In this document: piece after piece, positions 50,659 to 59,484 of the stretch
Layout of the letters: each line of letters opens with the position of its first letter
How positions within the stretch are numbered: position 1 is the first letter of the stretch
DNA from: Anthropogastromicrobium aceti
GTDB taxonomy: Bacteria > Bacillota > Clostridia > Lachnospirales > Lachnospiraceae
Length of the DNA stretch: 64,000 bases
Strand: one strand, 5' to 3'
Assembly (NCBI RefSeq): GCF_025567095.1
Contig: NZ_JAOQJH010000007.1
Notes under the pieces: model-generated
Databases searched by the model: none
Told to the model about the DNA's origin: nothing
What the model saw: only the letters and a program-made list of their open reading frames with translations
Program-made: the position numbers and the translations under genes

Positions 50659-52563
50659 ATGGCGGATAATAATCAGGACATTAATCAGCTTCTTAAGGTA
50701 CGCCGCGAGAAGCTTGCTGAGCTGCAGGAGCAGGGAAATGATCCCTTTACCATCACAAAGTATGATGTAACTGCACATACACAGCAGATTAAGGACAATT
50801 ACGAGCAGTTTGAAGGAAAGGATGTTTCCATCGCAGGCCGTATGATGAGCAAGCGTGTTATGGGAAAGGCATCTTTCTGCAATATTCAGGACAGAGACGG
50901 CAATATTCAGTGCTATGTGGCAAGAGACAGCATTGGAGAGGATGCATATAAGGCATTTAAGAAAATGGATATCGGTGATATCGTAGGTATCAAGGGTACA
51001 CCATTCACCACAAAAACAGGTGAGAAGTCTGTACATGTTGCTGAGATTACACTGCTTTCTAAGAGTCTTCAGATTCTTCCGGAGAAATTCCATGGCCTGA
51101 CGAATACCGATATCCGTTATCGTCAGCGTTATGTCGATCTGATCATGAATCCAGAGGTAAAGGATACCTTTATTAAGCGTTCTAAGATTATCAAGGAAAT
51201 CCGTAATTTCCTCGATGGAAGAGATTTCATGGAGGTAGAGACACCAATGCTTGTTTCTAATGCAGGTGGTGCAGCTGCCAGACCATTTGAAACTCATTAC
51301 AATGCACTTGATGAGGATGTAAAGCTTCGTATTTCTCTTGAGCTGTACTTAAAGAGATTGATCGTTGGCGGACTTGAGCGAGTATATGAGATTGGCCGAG
51401 TATTCCGTAATGAGGGTGTTGATACACGTCATAACCCAGAGTTTACTCTGATGGAGCTGTATCAGGCATACACAGATTATGAAGGTATGATGGAGCTGAC
51501 TGAGAGCATGTTCCGTTATCTGGCTGAAAAGGTATGCGGCAGCACATTGATTTCTTATAATGGAACACCGATTGATCTTGGCAAGCCATTTGCACGTCTT
51601 ACTATGATTGATGCTATCAAGCAGTATGCTGGCATCGATTTTGATCAGGTTAAGACTGATGAGGAAGCAAAGGCATTAGCTGATCAGCATAAGATTGAAT
51701 ATGAGGCACGTCATAAGAGAGGCGATATCATCAACATGTTCTTCGAGGAGTACTGTGAGGATAAGCTTATTCAGCCGACATTCATTATGGATCATCCGAT
51801 TGAAATTTCTCCGCTTACAAAGAAGAAGCCGTCCGATCCTAACAAGGTAGAGCGTTTTGAGCTGTATATCAATACTTGGGAGATGTGTAACGCATATTCT
51901 GAGTTAAACGATCCGATTGACCAGAGAGAGCGTTTCAAAGCACAGGATGCAGCAGCTGATGCTGGTGATGAGGAAGCAAACCATACCGATGAAGACTTCC
52001 TGAACGCACTGGAAGTAGGTATGCCGCCGACAGGTGGTATCGGATATGGTATCGACCGTCTTGTAATGCTGTTAACAGATTCAGCAGCAATAAGAGATGT
52101 TCTCCTGTTTCCGACAATGAAGTCACTCGACTCCGATAAGAAGGCTGCAAAGCCGGTTGAGGAGGCTCCAAAGGCAGAAGAAAAGGTCGATTTTTCCAAC
52201 GTAAAGATCGAGCCAATCTTCAAGGAAATGGTTGATTTTGAGACATTTGCAAAATCAGATTTCCGTGCAGTTAAGATCCTGGCATGTGAAGCAGTACCGA
52301 AGTCAAAGAAGCTTCTTAAGTTCACATTAGACGACGGAGAACGTAAGGATCGCGTGATTTTAAGCGGTATTCATGAGTATTACGAGCCGGAAGAACTGGT
52401 TGGTAAGACAGCAATCGCTATCGTAAATCTGCCGCCGAGAAAGATGATGGGAATCGCTTCCGAGGGTATGCTGATTTCAGCAGTACATGAGGAAGATGGT
52501 CATGAAGGACTGAACCTTCTGATGGTAAATAACAGAATTCCGGCAGGTGCAAAACTCTATTAA
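50659..52563 (+). CDS. lysS: lysyl-tRNA synthetase with C-terminal tRNA-binding domain
   Basis: A 634-residue class II LysRS, longer than the usual 490-500. Residues 1-490 are a complete enzyme: OB anticodon domain, motif 2 FRNEGVDTRHNPEFT (about 248-262), motif 3 GIGYGIDRLVMLL (about 460-472). After a charged Ala/Lys/Glu linker (about 495-520) comes a tRNA-binding domain (about 525-634) like Trbp111 or the MetRS C-terminus: DFRAVKILACEAVP, K-S-K-K-L-L-K-F-T-L-D-D-G, R-K-M-M-G-I-A-S-E-G-M-L. This should raise tRNA affinity. AGGAG lies before the ATG. The extra domain is in frame with no sign of error. Confidence 0.94.
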   Translation: MADNNQDINQLLKVRREKLAELQEQGNDPFTITKYDVTAHTQQIKDNYEQFEGKDVSIAGRMMSKRVMGKASFCNIQDRDGNIQCYVARDSIGEDAYKAFKKMDIGDIVGIKGTPFTTKTGEKSVHVAEITLLSKSLQILPEKFHGLTNTDIRYRQRYVDLIMNPEVKDTFIKRSKIIKEIRNFLDGRDFMEVETPMLVSNAGGAAARPFETHYNALDEDVKLRISLELYLKRLIVGGLERVYEIGRVFRNEGVDTRHNPEFTLMELYQAYTDYEGMMELTESMFRYLAEKVCGSTLISYNGTPIDLGKPFARLTMIDAIKQYAGIDFDQVKTDEEAKALADQHKIEYEARHKRGDIINMFFEEYCEDKLIQPTFIMDHPIEISPLTKKKPSDPNKVERFELYINTWEMCNAYSELNDPIDQRERFKAQDAAADAGDEEANHTDEDFLNALEVGMPPTGGIGYGIDRLVMLLTDSAAIRDVLLFPTMKSLDSDKKAAKPVEEAPKAEEKVDFSNVKIEPIFKEMVDFETFAKSDFRAVKILACEAVPKSKKLLKFTLDDGERKDRVILSGIHEYYEPEELVGKTAIAIVNLPPRKMMGIASEGMLISAVHEEDGHEGLNLLMVNNRIPAGAKLY

Positions 52564-52694
52564 AAATTAAATTTTTGTGAGCTAAAAATCGTATAGTACG
52601 ACAAAAGTACGACAAAATAATCAGCCTTAACGGGTCATAATAAATGATTATAAATTAAAGTCGTGTCGGGTCAAGGTAACAGTTCGTATTATAA

Positions 52695-52735
52695 GGACAC
52701 TTTCCTAAAAGAAATTTTGGGAAGGTGTCCTTTTT
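52695..52735 (+). terminator. Rho-independent terminator after lysS
   Basis: Stem GGACACTTTCC / GGAAGGTGTCC (one G-U) with an AT-rich loop and TTTTT. It lies 130 bases after the lysS stop; in between is a short direct repeat AGTACGACAAAA (about 52595 and 52606) and no gene. Confidence 0.85.
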
Positions 52736-52779
52736 GTGTTATTGTCGAAAAAATCTAAAAGAAAAAGGAGAGAGTCAAT

Positions 52780-53247
52780 ATGAACAGTACAGCGTTAGGT
52801 GCAACAAACAAAACAGAAAACGGCATTATGTTTAAAAGTAATGCCCATGAGAAATTCTACTATGAAAAATTAAAGAAGATGCAATATAAGGACGAGTACC
52901 ATATGGCGCTTTGTTATTGTCTTGGTATCAGCGATGATACAAGAAGAAACATTGATCGCATCTATGACTTTGAGACAGGCTGCGTCAAGCCAGCGTGCTT
53001 ATATGAGGGTTGGCAGACAAGCGGAAGTAAGAAGATAGTGCGAATGGCATTCAACTTATATTGCAACGGAACACCGAGCGTAGATGAAGATACTACCACA
53101 GATGAGCAGCTGTACGAGTGCAGACAGTATAGCGTGGAAGAACTGTTCTGCTGTGAGTATGCACTATACTTCTGGCAGGCAGTTCAGATCCGCTATCCTG
53201 AGTATACATCCTGCAATCGAAAGCTTAGTGAACTTACAGGAGGATAA
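52780..53247 (+). CDS. DUF6075 family protein
   Basis: A 155-residue protein with many Cys and Tyr residues (M-A-L-C-Y-C-L-G-I-S-D-D-T-R-R-N-I), which I recall as DUF6075, of unknown function and common in mobile regions of Lachnospiraceae. AAAGGAGAG lies before the ATG. A broken copy of its first 20 codons is at 21430. It is followed seven bases later by a DUF3970-like fragment, a pairing that I believe is usual, so the two once formed an operon. The place just after the lysS terminator and before degraded mobile genes marks the left edge of an accessory zone. Confidence 0.72.
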   Translation: MNSTALGATNKTENGIMFKSNAHEKFYYEKLKKMQYKDEYHMALCYCLGISDDTRRNIDRIYDFETGCVKPACLYEGWQTSGSKKIVRMAFNLYCNGTPSVDEDTTTDEQLYECRQYSVEELFCCEYALYFWQAVQIRYPEYTSCNRKLSELTGG

Positions 53248-53253
53248 AGACAA

Positions 53254-53355
53254 GTGCTGAAAATAAGACTGATGGGAACAAAGGGGGATATTGAGTGGTT
53301 TCAAAAACTTATGAAGAACCATCTTCAAGTTAAGGTTTTATTACGCAGATTCTGA
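53254..53355 (+). pseudogene. DUF3970-like short reading frame, probably truncated
   Basis: A GTG start with AGGAGG upstream opens a 33-codon frame reading M-L-K-I-R-L-M-G-T-K-G-D-I-E-W-F, like the N-terminus of DUF3970 proteins (K-I-R-L-x-G-T). It stops at 53353, while another frame goes on with a plausible Y-Y-A-D-S-D-A-Q-E-V, so a frameshift near 53335 is likely. The family is of unknown function and about 70 residues long. Confidence 0.5.
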
Positions 53356-53416
53356 TGCGCAAGAAGTATGCTGATAAGAAACGGTTAAGTATAGCAGAAG
53401 ATTAGGTTATTGATAA

Positions 53417-53499
53417 ACTTCTGGACAAATTGTCCAGAAGTGAAAACTGAATACAAAATCACGAAAAGAGCGGTCAAATCATGTTTGGCGGCTCTTTTT
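53417..53499 (+). repeat. bracketing unit 1: 25-bp palindrome plus terminator
   Basis: ACTTCTGGACAA-A-TTGTCCAGAAGT (53417-53441) is a perfect 25-base palindrome. About 25 bases later comes a terminator hairpin (AAGAGC/GCTCTT with an inner six-bp extension, 53466-53496) and TTTTT. The same arrangement with similar sequence recurs at 54042-54126, on the other side of the sigma-like gene. Confidence 0.8.
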
Positions 53500-53539
53500 C
53501 TGCCCATATAGGGCAGATCAACAACATGGGAGGCCGCGA

Positions 53540-54037
53540 ATGGAAAACGTGAATCAGCTAACAGAGAAAGATGTTACTGAGATATTGAGCCAACGGGAAG
53601 AATTGTTGGAAGGATATCGTAAGAGACTAGAAATGCTTTCAAGAGAATATGAAGATGCAGGAGAGTTGATTGAAATGTTACAGTTGAGAAGTCCGTTAAA
53701 TGATCAGGAAGGAAGCAAGAGCCAAGAAATAAAAGGGTTGGATGATATTTATATGCTTTATGAAAAGCAAAAGAAAAATTATCAGAAAGAAATTTACAAG
53801 AATATGCTTCAAATTGTAGACTCCATAGATCAGGTGAAGCATGTTTATTTGTATTACCTACAACTATCACCGAGGGAGCAGGAAATATTAAAAGCAATTT
53901 ATGTAGATAAAAAGCCATATAAAGCTATCATAACGGAGGGAATGTCTGAGCAAACAATTAACAGATTGAGAAAGAAGGCGATTCAAAAAATTATTCATAG
54001 ATTGGAAAAAGATAATCAGGCGGAGCAGGAAGAGTAA
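53540..54037 (+). CDS. sigma-70 region 4-like regulator
   Basis: A 165-residue protein. An N-terminal coiled-coil region (about residues 10-95) is followed by a helix-turn-helix that resembles sigma region 4 or phage ArpU/RinA-type regulators: LSPREQEILKAIYVDKKPYK, then M-S-E-Q-T-I-N-R-L-R-K-K-A-I-Q-K-I (about 108-155). No region 2 is present, so it is not a full sigma factor. GGGAGG lies before the ATG. It is enclosed by two copies of a palindrome-terminator unit. A phage or element late-gene regulator is the most likely origin. Confidence 0.7.
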   Translation: MENVNQLTEKDVTEILSQREELLEGYRKRLEMLSREYEDAGELIEMLQLRSPLNDQEGSKSQEIKGLDDIYMLYEKQKKNYQKEIYKNMLQIVDSIDQVKHVYLYYLQLSPREQEILKAIYVDKKPYKAIITEGMSEQTINRLRKKAIQKIIHRLEKDNQAEQEE

Positions 54038-54041
54038 GAGA

Positions 54042-54126
54042 TCACTTCTGGACAATTTGTCCAGAAGTGAGAATCAAATAAGAAATCAGAGAAAGAGCAG
54101 TTAAAGTAGTGTTGGCTGCTCTTTTT
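54042..54126 (+). repeat. bracketing unit 2: 29-bp palindrome plus terminator
   Basis: A perfect palindrome at 54042-54070 (core CTTCTGGACAA-T-TTGTCCAGAAG) starts five bases after the sigma-like stop. A terminator follows: AAAGAGCAG (54092-54100) / CTGCTCTTT (54116-54124) and a T run. The unit is a diverged direct copy of 53417-53499. Confidence 0.8.
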
Positions 54127-54429
54127 GAGCGTGAAAATAAGTCGGGTCATATCGAATAGTATAAATTTTCGACAGGCATTATAGAGAAAACTGTATGAGC
54201 AAAGTATGTAGAAATTGTAAGGAAAGCAAAACAAGATCAAAAATCTTGATTTAAGATAAATAATGACTGCTTGTTTGCCATAAAAAAGAATCAGCTGTTT
54301 ATGGTGAACCTTGTCAAAATAGGATGAAAAGAAGAAAACTACGCGATATACGCGATGTGATTTGCTGGTGTTTTTTGTCGAAACTACGTATAATCAAGGG
54401 TCAAATAAGACAGAAAGGAGTCAATAAAA
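54127..54429. other. gene-free AT-rich stretch
   Basis: About 300 bases with no supportable gene. It holds small repeats only: CAAGAT/ATCTTG (about 54232-54249), a CGCGATATACGCGAT doublet near 54340, and GGGTCA words shared with the lysS downstream region. It looks like the debris of earlier insertions. Confidence 0.5.
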
Positions 54430-54531
54430 ATGTTGAAAGTAACAGATGAAATGTTAACGGGTATGCGTTCATGCATTGAAAATACTGTTCAGTTAAGAAA
54501 TGCTGTATTTTTTAGGTGCACTAATGCGTAG
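54430..54531 (+). CDS. short reading frame, 33 codons, possibly truncated
   Basis: GAAAGGAG lies about ten bases before an ATG that opens MLKVTDEMLTGMRSCIEN, followed by a stop after 33 codons. The good ribosome site and the sensible N-terminus suggest a real gene start; the short length and nearby IS remains suggest truncation. I cannot assign a family. Confidence 0.35.
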   Translation: MLKVTDEMLTGMRSCIENTVQLRNAVFFRCTNA

Positions 54532-54627
54532 AAAGCAGGTGTATGATGAGTTCAAATCATTTTTTTGTGTATGACAAAAAGACAGATTGCATATCTGCCT
54601 CATAATGGAGTATAATGGTAACGAGAT

Positions 54628-55788
54628 TTATGCAACCCGATACATGAAATCCCTATTTCTCTTTGGACGGAGGTGGATAGGATATTTTCGATTGTACCTG
54701 ACAGGTGTCAGATACTTTTGTATGAGAAGCATGGTCTCTGTTTCGTTACCACCGTGTTTGAGATATGCCCTGCATATGTTTACTGCGATGGCGAAATTAA
54801 TTTTATAGGCGTGTTTGGTATTTTTAGATGTTTTTACCAAAGCGTGAGAAGTCACTAATTCACAGAAATTATACAGAATCATACGGGCATTGATTTCCTG
54901 AAGGATTCCATCATACTTGCTGCTGTGCCAATTGATCAGACTGATGGTGTATTTGAGTTCACGGAAGCTTGTTTCCTCGCTCCAGCGCATCCGGTAAAGT
55001 TTATTGATTTCTTCCAGAGGAAATTCTTCTTCTGAAAGATTGTTGGCAATACGGATATAGGTTACATTATCAAGGCGGATACGTACAATCCGGAATTCAA
55101 TATCGTAATACATGCAGTTTTCATCAAGAAAATCAAAATCGGTAGAAGGCTGAAGTATAGTATAGGTGTTAGGATTCCCCAGTGTTTCTTTCGTATGGCG
55201 TCTGGTAAGTGTTGTTCTTATATGAGTATCAAATTCGCTGTCAGGCAAATCATAAGCGGAAAGGATACCATTACTGTTGATATCCTTCATGCGGATAACG
55301 AAATACATTCCCTTCCGGATCAGGTGTGCAAAGGTATTAAAACTTTCGTAAGCACGGTCTGCCATAAGGATGGTCCGAACAGGGTCAGAGCAACGATCAA
55401 TCATTGTGTTAAGTGCAGAGCGTTCATGAAGTTTCTTTTTCCCCTGCACAAGGAAATCGCAGTAGGTCTTGTTAACATCAGAGCCATCGCAGGCCAAAAG
55501 TCTGTAACCATTATAGAGATTATCCGATAGGGTACGACACTGATTGATAAATGAGTGGAACAGGAAATCCCATCCTTCAGGAAGAAGCTTGTATCGTTGC
55601 TGGGTAAAGGCGGATTTAGAAGGAGCAGAAAGAGAATGTTCAAAGAAATCAAGAATTTCATTTGAAACTTTGCGATTCCTGGTAAAATCACTTTCCGGAT
55701 TACGGCAGAACATGGAGTGAATTTCATCGAGTTCTGTGATGCAGTTGTCGAGTGTGGATTTTAAATTAGATAAGAAAAAATCAGCCAT
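54628..55788 (-). pseudogene. IS4-family transposase with an internal deletion
   Basis: A 386-residue DDE transposase. First Asp in LLACDGSDVN, second in ILMADRAYE, Glu in R-W-S-E-E-T-S-F-R-E-L-K-Y (the YREK-like block), so the triad is visible. However, the stretch between GSDVN and the following strand is too short: family members normally have 30-40 more residues there (the N-x-L-H-L-N-A-L-Y region), and here it goes straight to K-T-Y-C-D-F-L-V-Q-G. This looks like an in-frame deletion. The ATG (complement at 55786-55788) has GAGG six bases before it. Terminal inverted repeats were not clearly found. Confidence 0.7.
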
Positions 55789-56008
55789 AATGAGCCTCAT
55801 TGAAATATGTTTATAATCAAGGATTGCGCAACATATATTGGCTTACTTGTCAACTGTTTTTTGTAATATTTTTAAAGTTTTTAGGCATAAAAACACAGTG
55901 GCTTTCTATGACAGAAAACCACTGAAATGATGCTTAACTGAATGGCATTGATTGTTCAAGAAAAAAACTCATTGACATATTTCAATCTATTTAGGAGGAT
56001 AAACGATC

Positions 56009-56976
56009 ATGTGTACAGCAGCAACTTATAAAACAAAAGATTTTTACTTTGGACTAACCCTCGATTATGAATGCTCTTATGGTGATCAGATAGTAATTAC
56101 ACCACGTAATTATGCGTTTAATTTTCGTCATGTTGGCGATATGAAAAATCATTATGCAATTATTGGAATGGCTCATGTTGCAGAGGATTATCCTTTGTAT
56201 TATGATGCTATGAATGAAAAAGGAGTGGCAATGGCAGGACTGAATTTTGTCGGAAATGCTGTTTATGCCGCGATTAAGCCAGATGTGGAAAATATTGCAC
56301 AGTTTGAATTTATTCCGTGGATTTTAAGTCAGTGTTCTTCTTTAGTTGAAGTTCGCGAGCTTCTTGAACGAATTAATATTGTTAATACTCCTTTCAGCGA
56401 GCAATTACCATTAGCACAATTACACTGGATCATTTCTGATGAGAATGAGTCAATTACGGTAGAATCTATGTCAGATGGTTTGCATATTTATGACAATCCA
56501 GTAGGAGTGCTTACGAATAATCCACCATTTCCACAGCAGATGTTTCAACTAAATAATTATATGTATTTATCTCCTAAAATACTTTCTGCGAAAATTTGGC
56601 TCTTGATGCATATAGTAGAGGTATGGGAGGATTAGGTCTTCCGGGAGATCTCTCATCTTCCTCACGCTTTGTACATGTAGCTTTTACAAAGGTAAATGCA
56701 ATTTCAGGTGAATCAGAGGAAGAAAGCGTTAGCCAATTCTTCCACATTCTCGGATCTGTGGATCAGCAACGAGGATGTTGCGAAGTAGCGGATGGAAAAT
56801 ATGAAATCACATTGTATACGTCGTGTTGTAATGTTACAAAAGGTATTTATTATTACAATACTTATGAAAACCATCAGATCAGTGCATTAGATATGCATGT
56901 AGAAAATCTGGATAGTGATAAAATGATTTGTTATCCAGTAATTCAAGGAGAACGAATCAACTATCAAAATAAATAA
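56009..56976 (+). pseudogene. bsh: bile salt hydrolase (choloylglycine hydrolase), frameshifted
   Basis: An N-terminal-nucleophile hydrolase of the conjugated bile acid hydrolase family. Met1-Cys2-Thr gives the nucleophile; TNNPPFPQQM and GGLGLPGDLSS are family blocks. The first frame runs to 56635 but leaves the family pattern after YMYLSPK; the pattern resumes in another frame (N-T-F-C-E-N-L-A-L-D-A-Y-S-R-G-M-G) and ends at 56976. One A seems to be lost from the A-run at 56576-56579. In addition, the catalytic Arg expected in F-G-R-T-L-D is Leu16, explained by one base change. Two lesions argue for a real pseudogene rather than a read error. AGGAGG precedes the ATG. Confidence 0.82.
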
Positions 56977-57014
56977 TGTTTTGAAATCAGGGATGAGGTA
57001 GAAAGGAAAGTTTC

Positions 57015-57695
57015 ATGGCAAAAGATGAAGTAAAAAAACTCAGGATGGACAGTCCGGAATCACTACAGTTTTTAAATAATGCTACAAAATTTTATAATTT
57101 AATGATGATGTATCGTTGTGCTATTCGGGAGATACAAACTAAACTTGAGGTTTTGGATGATGAATTTTCAGTTGAGAACAATCGAAATCCTATTTCTTTT
57201 ATAAAAACAAGAATTAAGAAGCCCAATAGTATTTACGATAAACTGCAGAAGATGGGATATGAATTTACAACAGAAAATATACAGACATATCTCAATGATG
57301 TAGCAGGCGTTCGAATAGTTTGTGCGTTTATTGACGATATTTATATGATATCAGATTTGATTACCCAACAGGATGATATTAAAGTTATTGAAATAAAAGA
57401 TTATATAAAAAATCCAAAATCGAATGGTTATCGAAGCTATCATATGATTGTCGAAATACCAGTATTTTTTGCTAAGGGTAAAACACCTATGCGTGTAGAA
57501 TTACAGATTCGAACCAATGGTATGGATTTCTGGGCAACATTGGAACATCAACTTCGCTATAAAAAAGGAATTGAAGAAATGCCTGGCTATGATGAGATAA
57601 GTGAAGAATTACTTTATTCTGCAAAAGCTATCATTGAAGCAGATAATGAAATGCAGAGAATAAAAGACAAAATTGGTATGTTCCACGAAATTTAG
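57015..57695 (+). CDS. small alarmone synthetase (RelQ/YjbM type)
   Basis: A 226-residue single-domain (p)ppGpp synthetase. It has DVAGVRIVCAFIDDIYMI (about residues 94-111), NPKSNGYRSYHMIVEIP (about 135-151) and V-E-L-Q-I-R-T-N-G-M-D-F-W-A-T-L-E-H-Q at about 160-180, which hold the ATP- and GTP-binding residues. No HD, TGS or ACT domain is present, so it makes but does not degrade the alarmone; Rel at 16662 would do that. Such enzymes respond mainly at transcription to envelope stress. It follows the broken bile salt hydrolase and precedes cardiolipin synthase by 35 bases. Confidence 0.92.
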   Translation: MAKDEVKKLRMDSPESLQFLNNATKFYNLMMMYRCAIREIQTKLEVLDDEFSVENNRNPISFIKTRIKKPNSIYDKLQKMGYEFTTENIQTYLNDVAGVRIVCAFIDDIYMISDLITQQDDIKVIEIKDYIKNPKSNGYRSYHMIVEIPVFFAKGKTPMRVELQIRTNGMDFWATLEHQLRYKKGIEEMPGYDEISEELLYSAKAIIEADNEMQRIKDKIGMFHEI

Positions 57696-57730
57696 GGAGA
57701 AAACTGAGCAAGTAGGAAGGTGAAATATAT

Positions 57731-59290
57731 ATGAAACAAGATACTTTAGAGGGCAAAGCAAAAACAAAAAATGGGGTAAAACGGCTGTGTTTTTCCATAA
57801 TCTGCATTCTTCTGGAAGTGATTTTTATTATTACTATCGTAACACGCTTGAATGAATATGCAGAAATCATAAATTTATTTACAAGGATTTTGAGTGGGAT
57901 CTTGGTTTTGGGATTGTACGCATCAAATAAGACATCCTCTATGAAAATGCCTTGGATCATCTTAATTCTAATTTTCCCAATTATGGGTGTAGGCCTGTAT
58001 TTGTTGATTGGTTTGAATGGTGGCACACATAAAATGCGTGAGCGATATGCAGAAATTGATAGCAAATTGTTACCAATGCTTCCGGACAGTCAGGAGTGTT
58101 TGAACAGAATAAAAGAAACAATTCCGAAAGCAGGAAATATAGCAAGTTACATACAAAGAAATTCGCAGTATCCAATCTATCAGAATACGGATATTGTGTA
58201 TTTTGATGAAGCAGTGAAAGGATTAGAGGCACAGCTTAAGGATTTGGAGAAAGCACAGAAGTTTATCTTTATGGAATATCATGCGATAGAAGACGCTGAA
58301 GCATGGCATAAGATTCAAGATGTTCTGGAAGAGCGAGTAAAAGCAGGTGTGAAAGTTAGAGTATTCTACGATGATATGGGTTCTATAGGCTTTATTAACA
58401 CAGATTTTGTGAAAAAGATGGAGGCAATAGGAATTCATTGCCGTGTATTCAATCCGTTTGTGCCAGGTTTAAATCTGTTTTTGAACAATCGTGATCATAG
58501 AAAAATAACAGTTATTGATGGAAAAGTCGGATTTACAGGTGGATATAATCTAGCAAACGAATATTTTAATTACACACACCCGTATGGACAGTGGAAAGAT
58601 ACAGGTATTCGTTTAGAAGGAGATGCTGTTCAGTCGCTTACGGTGACATTTTTGGAAATGTGGAATGCAGTAAGTGATAAGGATGCTAATGATTCTGATT
58701 TTAGTAAATACCTTTTCCACTATGATTATGCGGCACAGCAAACTGGGTTTGTTCAACCTTATGCAGACAGCCCTATGGATAATGAGCAAGTAGGAGAAGA
58801 AGTTTATATCAGTATGATAAATAAAGCTGAAAAATATTGTTGGTTTATGACTCCATATCTAATCATAACAGATGAAATGACGCATGCGTTATGTCTGGCT
58901 GCTAAGCGAGGGGTAGACGTAAGAATTATCACACCTGGTATCCCTGATAAAAAATTCATTTATAATATAACTCGTTCTTTTTATCATGGATTAGTTAAAC
59001 ATGGTGTTCGTGTTTATGAGTGGACTCCTGGTTTCTGTCATGCAAAAATGAGTGTGGCAGATGACTGTATGGCAACTTGTGGAACAATTAATCTGGATTA
59101 TCGAAGTTTATATCACCATTTTGAAAACGGCTGTTTTATGGCAGATTGTCAGGCAGTTGTGGAAATAAAAAATGATCTGATAAGAACGATGGGAGAATGT
59201 CGTGATGTGACAGATCAATATCAAACCGGACGAAGTGCATATTTGCGACTGGGACAATTATTTATGAGATTATTTGCTGGATTGCTATAA
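57731..59290 (+). CDS. cls: cardiolipin synthase
   Basis: A 519-residue membrane enzyme that joins two phosphatidylglycerols. Two membrane helices lie at about residues 18-85, followed by two phospholipase D HKD motifs: HRKITVIDG (about 256) and HAKMSVADD (about 436), each with the H-x-K-x4-D spacing. The family block GFTGGYNLANEY follows motif 1. It is 35 bases after the alarmone synthetase gene and may share its transcript; a strong terminator follows. Intact. Confidence 0.92.
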   Translation: MKQDTLEGKAKTKNGVKRLCFSIICILLEVIFIITIVTRLNEYAEIINLFTRILSGILVLGLYASNKTSSMKMPWIILILIFPIMGVGLYLLIGLNGGTHKMRERYAEIDSKLLPMLPDSQECLNRIKETIPKAGNIASYIQRNSQYPIYQNTDIVYFDEAVKGLEAQLKDLEKAQKFIFMEYHAIEDAEAWHKIQDVLEERVKAGVKVRVFYDDMGSIGFINTDFVKKMEAIGIHCRVFNPFVPGLNLFLNNRDHRKITVIDGKVGFTGGYNLANEYFNYTHPYGQWKDTGIRLEGDAVQSLTVTFLEMWNAVSDKDANDSDFSKYLFHYDYAAQQTGFVQPYADSPMDNEQVGEEVYISMINKAEKYCWFMTPYLIITDEMTHALCLAAKRGVDVRIITPGIPDKKFIYNITRSFYHGLVKHGVRVYEWTPGFCHAKMSVADDCMATCGTINLDYRSLYHHFENGCFMADCQAVVEIKNDLIRTMGECRDVTDQYQTGRSAYLRLGQLFMRLFAGLL

Positions 59291-59306
59291 GAATCTGATG
59301 AAACGA

Positions 59307-59359
59307 CCTTTCAAAAAACAGTTGATTTAGAAGTTAACTGTTTTTGAAAGGCCGTTTTT
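59307..59359 (+). terminator. Rho-independent terminator after cls
   Basis: A long stem, CCTTTCAAAAAACAGTT with AACTGTTTTTGAAAGG, and a TTTTT run at 59355-59359. Confidence 0.88.
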
Positions 59360-59484
59360 GCTATATCTAACAGTCTGTTGTACAAAGAAGATTTTGCATG
59401 GATGAAAAAAAACTTGTTGAGGTTAAATTGAGATTGACTTTGTATTGTATAAGTATAAAATAAAAAGGAATCAGGTGATGTACA

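Noticed and set aside
53417..54126. CRISPR-like reading of the repeated palindromes
   Set aside because: Only two copies about 600 bases apart with a gene between; no short spacers and no cas genes.
54570..55851. TGACAA / TTGTCA as terminal inverted repeats of the IS4 remnant
   Set aside because: Only six bases match and no target duplication is seen; not enough to set ends.
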